This document shows positions 58,681-64,000 of a stretch of 64,000 bases of DNA, one piece after another. The notes beneath the pieces were generated by a model. It was not told the DNA's origin. It saw only the letters and a program-made list of their open reading frames with translations, and made no database searches. This stretch comes from Sinorhizobium sp. 8-89 (GTDB lineage: Bacteria; Pseudomonadota; Alphaproteobacteria; Rhizobiales; Rhizobiaceae). Within the stretch, counting starts at the first letter, position 1. Each line of letters begins with the position of its first letter. The stretch lies in assembly GCF_030124325.1 (NCBI RefSeq), contig NZ_JASKLR010000013.1, positions 78,285 through 142,284 on the forward strand, read 5' to 3'. The translations under genes were made by a program, and so were the position numbers.

Positions 58681-60684
58681 ATGTTCAAAAAAATCCTCAT
58701 CGCCAACCGTGGCGAAATCGCCTGCCGCGTCATCCGCACCGCCAAGAAGCTCGGAATTCCGACCGTCGCCGTCTATTCCGATGCCGACCGGGACGCGATG
58801 CATGTGCGCATGGCGGACGAGGCCGTGCATATCGGTCCCTCGCCTTCCAGCCAGTCCTATATCGTCATCGAGAAGATACTTGATGCCGTCCGCAAGACGG
58901 GCGCGGATGCGGTTCATCCCGGCTATGGCTTCCTTTCAGAGAACGCCGCCTTCGCCAAGGCACTGGAAAAGGAAGGCGTGGCCTTCATCGGGCCGCCGGT
59001 CGGCGCGATAAAGGCGATGGGTGACAAGATCACCTCTAAGAAGATCGCCGCTGAAGCGGATGTCTCGACCGTTCCCGGCCATATGGGACTGATCGAGGAC
59101 GCCGAGGAAGCCGTCCGGATCGCCTCTGCCATCGGGTATCCGGTGATGATCAAGGCGTCGGCCGGCGGCGGCGGCAAGGGGATGCGGATCGCCTGGAACG
59201 ACATAGAGGCACGCGAAGGCTTCCAGTCGTCGAAGAACGAGGCGAAAAGCTCCTTCGGCGACGACCGCATCTTCATCGAGAAATTCGTGACCGATCCCCG
59301 CCACATCGAAATCCAGGTGCTCGGCGACAAGCACGGCAACACGCTCTATCTCGGCGAGCGCGAATGCTCCATCCAGCGGCGAAACCAGAAGGTCATCGAG
59401 GAGGCCCCGTCGCCGTTCCTCGACGGGAAGACGCGGCGCGCCATGGGCGAGCAGGCGGTCGCACTCGCAAAAGCCGTCGGCTACCACTCCGCAGGTACGG
59501 TCGAATTCATCGTCGACGGCAAGCGCAACTTCTACTTCCTCGAGATGAATACGCGTCTGCAGGTGGAGCATCCGGTGACCGAGCTCATCACCGGGCTCGA
59601 CCTCGTCGAGCAGATGATCCGCGTCGCGGCTGGGGAAAAGCTGTCCTTCGGCCAGGAGGACGTGAAGCTCGACGGCTGGGCGATCGAAAGCCGCCTCTAC
59701 GCAGAAGACCCCTACCGCAACTTCCTGCCCTCGATCGGCCGGCTGACGCGCTACCGCCCGCCTCAGGAAGGCAGGCAGGACGACGGCACCGTCATCCGCA
59801 ACGACACCGGCGTCTTCGAGGGCGGCGAAATTTCGATGTATTACGATCCGATGATCGCCAAGCTCTGCACCTGGGGGCCGGATCGCGCCACCGCCGTCGA
59901 GGCGATGGCGAGCGCGCTCGACGAGTTCGAGGTCGAGGGCATAGGGCACAACCTGCCCTTCCTCTCCGCCGTCATGCAGCAGCAGCGCTTCCGCGAAGGT
60001 CGTCTGACCACCGCCTATATCGCCGAGGAGTTCGCCGCCGGCTTCCATGGCGTCGTGCCGGACGAGGCGGACGCGCGCAAGCTCGCGGCCGTCGCGGTCA
60101 CCATCAACCAGGCGCTGCAGGAGCGCGCGAGCCAGGTATCGGGCACGATCGGCAATCACCGCCGCGTCGTCGGCCACGACTGGGTGGCAAGCCTTGGCGA
60201 TCGCGACCTTGCTGTCACCGCCGGCACCTCGGCCGACGGTGCGTTTGTTCGCTTTGCGGACGAGAGTTCGGTGACCGTAACCACCGACTGGACACCCGGC
60301 CGTACGCTCGCCACCTTCAACGTCGACAATCAGCCGATGGGTGTGAAGGTCGATCTCGTCGGCACCGGCATCCGGCTGCGCTGGCGCGGCATCGACGTGA
60401 TCGCTCGCGTCAGGACCCCGCGCGCTGCCGAACTTGCGCGGCTGATGCCGAAGAAGCTGCCGCCGGACACGTCGAAGATGCTGCTCTGCCCAATGCCAGG
60501 CGTCGTGACCTTGATTGCGGTCAAGGAGGGCGACACGGTCGAGGCCGGACAGGCAATCGCCGTCGTCGAGGCAATGAAGATGGAAAACATCCTCAGAGCC
60601 GAAAGGCGCGCGACGGTGAAGCGCGTCGCGATCGCCGCCGGCGCGAGCCTCGCGGTCGACGAGCTGATCATGGAGTTCGAGTGA
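58681..60684 (+). CDS. pccA: Propionyl-CoA carboxylase alpha subunit (biotin carboxylase plus BCCP)
   Basis: This 667-residue subunit carries out ATP-dependent carboxylation of biotin. The biotin carboxylase domain spans about residues 1-450: KKILIANRGEIACRVIRTAK, HPGYGFLSENAAFAKAL, MIKASAGGGGKGMRIAW (ATP-grasp loop) and EMNTRLQVEHPVTELITGLD. A middle domain binds the beta subunit. The C-terminal carrier domain has AMKMEN with the biotinyl lysine at K633. The start at 58681 gives MFKKILIANRG, the usual family start. It pairs with pccB. Confidence 0.96.
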   Translation: MFKKILIANRGEIACRVIRTAKKLGIPTVAVYSDADRDAMHVRMADEAVHIGPSPSSQSYIVIEKILDAVRKTGADAVHPGYGFLSENAAFAKALEKEGVAFIGPPVGAIKAMGDKITSKKIAAEADVSTVPGHMGLIEDAEEAVRIASAIGYPVMIKASAGGGGKGMRIAWNDIEAREGFQSSKNEAKSSFGDDRIFIEKFVTDPRHIEIQVLGDKHGNTLYLGERECSIQRRNQKVIEEAPSPFLDGKTRRAMGEQAVALAKAVGYHSAGTVEFIVDGKRNFYFLEMNTRLQVEHPVTELITGLDLVEQMIRVAAGEKLSFGQEDVKLDGWAIESRLYAEDPYRNFLPSIGRLTRYRPPQEGRQDDGTVIRNDTGVFEGGEISMYYDPMIAKLCTWGPDRATAVEAMASALDEFEVEGIGHNLPFLSAVMQQQRFREGRLTTAYIAEEFAAGFHGVVPDEADARKLAAVAVTINQALQERASQVSGTIGNHRRVVGHDWVASLGDRDLAVTAGTSADGAFVRFADESSVTVTTDWTPGRTLATFNVDNQPMGVKVDLVGTGIRLRWRGIDVIARVRTPRAAELARLMPKKLPPDTSKMLLCPMPGVVTLIAVKEGDTVEAGQAIAVVEAMKMENILRAERRATVKRVAIAAGASLAVDELIMEFE

Positions 60685-60715
60685 TGGCGGCGAAACCCTC
60701 AGAGGAGGCGTTGAT

Positions 60716-60747
60716 ACCCCCCTCTGCCCTGCCGGGCAGAGGGGGGT
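60716..60747. repeat. Partial rhizobial palindromic repeat between pccA and bhbA
   Basis: ACCCCCCTCTGCCC and GGGCAGAGGGGGGT are exact 14-bp complements with a TGCC loop. It is half of the 44-bp unit found at 10421 and 51771. It occupies most of the 104-bp pccA-bhbA gap and would form a very stable hairpin in the message. Confidence 0.85.
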
Positions 60748-60788
60748 GCCCCGAACGACAAGCCGATGCGCTTTGAATGGAGCGGCCG

Positions 60789-62927
60789 ATGACTGACAAA
60801 ACGATCAAAGACTGGGAAGCCCTCGCCGAGAAGGAGCTGAAGGCCTCGCCCGAAAGCCTCACCTGGCACACGCCGGAAGGCATCGACGTCAAGCCGCTCT
60901 ATACGCGCGACGACCTGGCCGGTATCGGCCATCTCGATTCGCTGCCCGGCTTCGAGCCCTTCGTGCGCGGTCCCCGCGCCACCATGTATGTCGGCCGGCC
61001 CTGGACGATCCGTCAATATGCCGGTTTTTCGACGGCCGAGGCTTCGAACGCCTTCTACCGCAGGAACCTCGCCGCCGGCCAAAAAGGCCTGTCCGTCGCC
61101 TTCGATCTCGCCACCCACCGTGGCTATGACAGCGACCATCCGCGCGTCGAGGGCGATGTCGGCAAGGCCGGTGTCGCGATCGACTCGGTCGAGGACATGA
61201 AGATCCTCTTCGACGGCATCCCGCTCGACGAGATGTCGGTCTCGATGACGATGAACGGTGCTGTCATCCCGATCCTTGCCTCCTTCATCGTCGCCGGCGA
61301 GGAGCAGGGCATCGCGCGCGCCGATCTGTCGGGCACGATCCAGAACGACATCCTCAAGGAGTTCATGGTTCGCAACACGTATATCTACCCGCCGGAACCC
61401 TCGATGCGGATCGTCGCCGACATCATCGAATACACGGCGAAGGAGATGCCGAAGTTCAATTCGATCTCGATCTCCGGCTATCACATGCAGGAAGCGGGCG
61501 CGACGCTCGTGCAGGAGCTTGCCTTCACCCTTGCCGACGGGCGCGAATATGTGCGCGCGGCGCTTGCCAAGGGGCTCAACGTCGATGACTTCGCCGGACG
61601 ACTCTCCTTCTTCTTCGCCATCGGCATGAACTTCTTCATGGAGGCGGCGAAGCTCCGTGCGGCGCGCCTCTTGTGGACGCGGATCATGAAGGAGTTCGCG
61701 CCGAAGAAGGCGTCCTCGCTGATGCTGAGGACTCACTGCCAGACGTCCGGGGTCTCGCTTGCCGAACAGGATCCCTACAACAACATCATCCGCACCGCCT
61801 TCGAGGCGATGTCGGCGGCGCTCGGCGGCACGCAATCGCTGCACACCAATTCCTTCGACGAGGCGATCGCACTGCCGACGGACTTTTCCGCCCGCATCGC
61901 CCGCAACACGCAACTGATTCTGCAGCACGAGACCGGCGTGACCAAAGTCGTCGATCCGCTTGCAGGTTCCTACTATGTCGAGAGCCTGACCAACGAGCTA
62001 GCGGAAAAGGCCTGGGCCCTGATCGAGGAAGTCGAGGCACTTGGCGGCATGACCAAGGCGGTCAATACCGGCCTACCGAAGCGGCAGATCGAGGAGGCGG
62101 CGACGCGCCGCCAGGCGGCGGTCGACCGCGGCGAGGAAGTGATCGTCGGCGTCAACAAATACCGGCTCGAAAACGAGCACCCGATCGACATTCTCCAGAT
62201 CGACAATGCCGCCGTACGCACGGCACAGATCAAGCGGATCGAGGAGACCAAACGCCGGCGAGACTCGCAGAAGGTGACGGAGACGCTCGAAGCTCTTGCC
62301 GAGGTCGCGCGGAGCGGCAAGGGCAATCTGCTCGCGGCGGCGATCGAGGCCGCGCGGGCGCGTGCCACCGTCGGCGAGATTTCCGAGGCGATGCGGCAGG
62401 CCTTTGGCGATCACACCGCCATCCCGGAAGTCGTCACCGACATCTATGGCAAGGCCTATGAAAGCGACCCCGAACTCGGCGTGCTCGCCGGGCGGCTCAG
62501 CGACGTCACCAAGCGGCTCGGCCACAAGCCGAAGATCATGGTCGCCAAGCTCGGCCAGGACGGGCACGACCGCGGCGCCAAGGTGATCGCGTCGGCCTTC
62601 GGCGACATCGGCTTCGACGTCGTCGCCGGGCCGCTGTTCCAGACGCCGGAAGAGGCAGCCGATCTGGCGCTCGCCGAAGAAGTCACCGTCGTCGGCGTCT
62701 CCTCGCTTGCCGCCGGCCACAAAACCCTGATGCCGCAGCTCGCCGAGGCGCTGCAGAAGCGCGGCGGCAAGGACATCATCGTCGTCTGCGGCGGCGTCAT
62801 TCCGCGCCAGGACTATCAATACCTGATGGACAATGGCGTCGCCGCCGTCTTCGGTCCCGGGACGCACGTGCTCGATGCCGCGCGCGCGGTGCTCGACCTG
62901 ATCGAGGGCAAGCGAAGGAATATCTGA
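60789..62927 (+). CDS. bhbA: Methylmalonyl-CoA mutase (single-chain)
   Basis: This enzyme of about 712 residues rearranges (R)-methylmalonyl-CoA to succinyl-CoA using adenosylcobalamin. The large barrel domain contains [34 protein letters not shown] and [20 protein letters not shown]. The C-terminal cobalamin domain has [15 protein letters not shown], with the axial histidine at about H593. I start at 60789 because GGAG lies 6 bases before; an ATG at 60777 is equally open. In S. meliloti the homologous gene is bhbA. Methylmalonyl-CoA epimerase and the MeaB chaperone are not in the window. Confidence 0.95.
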   Translation: MTDKTIKDWEALAEKELKASPESLTWHTPEGIDVKPLYTRDDLAGIGHLDSLPGFEPFVRGPRATMYVGRPWTIRQYAGFSTAEASNAFYRRNLAAGQKGLSVAFDLATHRGYDSDHPRVEGDVGKAGVAIDSVEDMKILFDGIPLDEMSVSMTMNGAVIPILASFIVAGEEQGIARADLSGTIQNDILKEFMVRNTYIYPPEPSMRIVADIIEYTAKEMPKFNSISISGYHMQEAGATLVQELAFTLADGREYVRAALAKGLNVDDFAGRLSFFFAIGMNFFMEAAKLRAARLLWTRIMKEFAPKKASSLMLRTHCQTSGVSLAEQDPYNNIIRTAFEAMSAALGGTQSLHTNSFDEAIALPTDFSARIARNTQLILQHETGVTKVVDPLAGSYYVESLTNELAEKAWALIEEVEALGGMTKAVNTGLPKRQIEEAATRRQAAVDRGEEVIVGVNKYRLENEHPIDILQIDNAAVRTAQIKRIEETKRRRDSQKVTETLEALAEVARSGKGNLLAAAIEAARARATVGEISEAMRQAFGDHTAIPEVVTDIYGKAYESDPELGVLAGRLSDVTKRLGHKPKIMVAKLGQDGHDRGAKVIASAFGDIGFDVVAGPLFQTPEEAADLALAEEVTVVGVSSLAAGHKTLMPQLAEALQKRGGKDIIVVCGGVIPRQDYQYLMDNGVAAVFGPGTHVLDAARAVLDLIEGKRRNI

Positions 62928-62943
62928 CCGGCAGCGCGAAGCT

Positions 62944-63570
62944 TCAAGCCACGACGAGAATGACGCCGGTCACGACGAGTGCCAGCGTCCAGATCAGGTC
63001 GAAATTGATCCATGCGGAGCGCAGGACCGCAAGGCCGAGCCATTCGATCACGACGAAGGCGACCGCGGCGGTGACCACAACAGTCGCCCCGGTATGGAGT
63101 GCGACGGCTGCCAGCGAAATCGGCAGCGAATTGCCGAGGGGGATGGTCGCTGATTGGTCCGCAAGGCAGAGGCCCAGCACCGCAGGCACCAGCATCAGTC
63201 CCGCACCATGCCCCGTTGCCATCAGGAACGACCAGAGTGCAAGGCCGGCCATCCCCGTCCGCATGCCGACCCTTACCCGGTGGCGGTGTCCATAGAAGGC
63301 ATAGTAGCCGGCGAGGCCGAGAATGAGCGCGGCCGCAACAAGCTTGAGATTCCGCAGGTCGGCGACCGCGCCGAAGGCAATAAAAGCCGCCAGCACGACC
63401 GCGATGGCGGCGGCATGCCCGGCGGCGATCGGCAGGAGCGACAGCCAGACGATCCGCGAACTTTGTCGATGAAGCCCCAGCGCGACGGCGAAAAGCCAGC
63501 CCAAGGCGGGGTTGACGCCATGGAAGGCACCGAGGCCAGCGAGCGAGAGCCACGACCAGAGATCCGTCAT
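62944..63570 (-). CDS. Multi-pass membrane protein with NiCoT/RcnA-like first helix
   Basis: This 208-residue protein has about six membrane segments. The first block, SLAGLGAFHGVNPALGWLFA, contains GxxHGxNP, recalling the histidine motifs of nickel/cobalt and UreH/RcnA-type permeases, but the rest is not clearly matched. Later helices include AAIAVVLAAFIAFGAVADLR and a C-terminal FDLIWTLALVVTGVILVVA. The ATG at 63570 is chosen over one at 63600. It is convergent with bhbA, a cobalamin-dependent enzyme, so cobalt uptake is an attractive but unproven idea. Confidence 0.72.
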   Translation of the reverse strand: MTDLWSWLSLAGLGAFHGVNPALGWLFAVALGLHRQSSRIVWLSLLPIAAGHAAAIAVVLAAFIAFGAVADLRNLKLVAAALILGLAGYYAFYGHRHRVRVGMRTGMAGLALWSFLMATGHGAGLMLVPAVLGLCLADQSATIPLGNSLPISLAAVALHTGATVVVTAAVAFVVIEWLGLAVLRSAWINFDLIWTLALVVTGVILVVA

Positions 63571-63603
63571 TTGGTCCGGTGCGGCCGCACGGTCCCACAC
63601 CCC

Positions 63604-64000
63604 TCAGGGATAGCAATAGGAATCGGAGGAGCAGTCGCCGCCTTCCAGCCGAACCTGATGCGGACGATGGCCTTTCGGCCAATCGACGAAGAAGTTCTCA
63701 TCGAAGGAAATTCCGCCGTTATCGCCGACATCCAGCTTCACCATCCATCCATCGATGCCTTCAGGATAGAATTGCGGGTCGATCGCGCCGTAAAGCGAAT
63801 TGGTGAAATAAACACGCTTGCCGTCACGGCTGATTTCCACCATTTGCGGTCCGCCATTCAACGCGCCGTTCGACGCTTTCGGATGCGTGGCGCGGGAAAC
63901 GATCCCGCCGATCCTGACGCGGCCGGTCTCCTTCGGCGCGAAGGGATCGGAAACATCGTATTGGATCATGTCGCCGGTACCCCAGCACGAGACGTAAAGG
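63604..64000 (-). CDS. Selenium-binding protein (SBP56/methanethiol oxidase) family, C-terminal part
   Basis: The last 132 codons of this gene are in the window; it continues beyond the right edge. The segment LYVSCWGTGDMIQYDVSDPF contains the family's SCWGTG block, followed by RVIGG-type (RVRIGGIVSRATHPKASNGA), FTNSLYGAIDPQFYPEGIDG and a C-terminal WPKGHRPHQVRLEGGDCSSD. The histidine in RPHQVRL is a likely copper ligand by analogy with bacterial methanethiol oxidases. It is transcribed towards the membrane protein gene at 62944 with a 33-bp gap, so the two may form an operon. Confidence 0.9.
   Translation of the reverse strand, partial: LYVSCWGTGDMIQYDVSDPFAPKETGRVRIGGIVSRATHPKASNGALNGGPQMVEISRDGKRVYFTNSLYGAIDPQFYPEGIDGWMVKLDVGDNGGISFDENFFVDWPKGHRPHQVRLEGGDCSSDSYCYP

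Overview
The window is GC-rich and bacterial. Its gene content points to a Sinorhizobium/Ensifer-type alphaproteobacterium, most likely a secondary replicon resembling pSymB. That inference rests on three things: a propionyl-CoA carboxylase plus methylmalonyl-CoA mutase locus (pccB, pccA, bhbA) next to valine-degradation genes, an order I recall from S. meliloti pSymB; RIME-like rhizobial intergenic repeats; and EcfG-type stress promoters. I see no rRNA, tRNA, transposase or CRISPR array.

1-20.2 kb, sugar and sugar-acid catabolism. A divergent TetR gene (partial) faces a carbohydrate ABC transporter operon with two Gfo/Idh/MocA oxidoreductases. A CPA1 cation/proton antiporter follows. Next is a probable non-phosphorylative sugar-acid pathway: SMP-30 lactonase, DapA-family lyase, GntR regulator, IlvD/Edd-type dehydratase and a uronate-dehydrogenase-like gene that is frameshifted. 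A second locus has an orphan substrate-binding protein (a paralogue of the first) divergent from a LacI regulator, a DUF2264 protein, a hydroxyacid dehydrogenase and a sugar isomerase, the last four with ATGA overlaps.

20.2-47.2 kb, a general-stress island. Many small genes (CBS, BON, DUF982, DUF1236, DUF2934, DUF3008, DUF3175, charged and membrane peptides) are mixed with short-chain dehydrogenases, topoisomerase IB, a UdgX-type uracil-DNA glycosylase, a GST, and glycogen/trehalose genes (glgX, treZ, glgA) plus phosphoketolase. An EcfG-like sigma gene and a NepR-like anti-sigma gene lie in the middle. I find nine perfect GGAAC-N16-CGTT motifs, each correctly oriented ahead of a gene, and about ten near matches. 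Two near matches stand about 100 bp upstream of an intrinsic terminator with no convincing ORF between, so I predict two EcfG-dependent small RNAs.

47.2-51.6 kb, mixed metabolism: an EamA transporter, an FAH-family hydrolase, a VOC protein, an orphan polar amino-acid binding protein and an SDR, then a pair of rhizobial palindromic repeats.

51.8-64 kb, branched-chain and propionyl-CoA catabolism. A minus-strand operon (acyl-CoA dehydrogenase, 3-hydroxyisobutyryl-CoA hydrolase, 3-hydroxyisobutyrate dehydrogenase) handles the isobutyryl-CoA arm of valine breakdown. A ScfR/PccR-type regulator is divergent from pccB, a small membrane gene, pccA and bhbA, which carry propionyl-CoA towards succinyl-CoA. 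The window ends with a membrane protein and the C-terminal part of a selenium-binding (SBP56) family protein. Gene starts were chosen by ribosome-binding site and family alignment from memory; no database search was possible.
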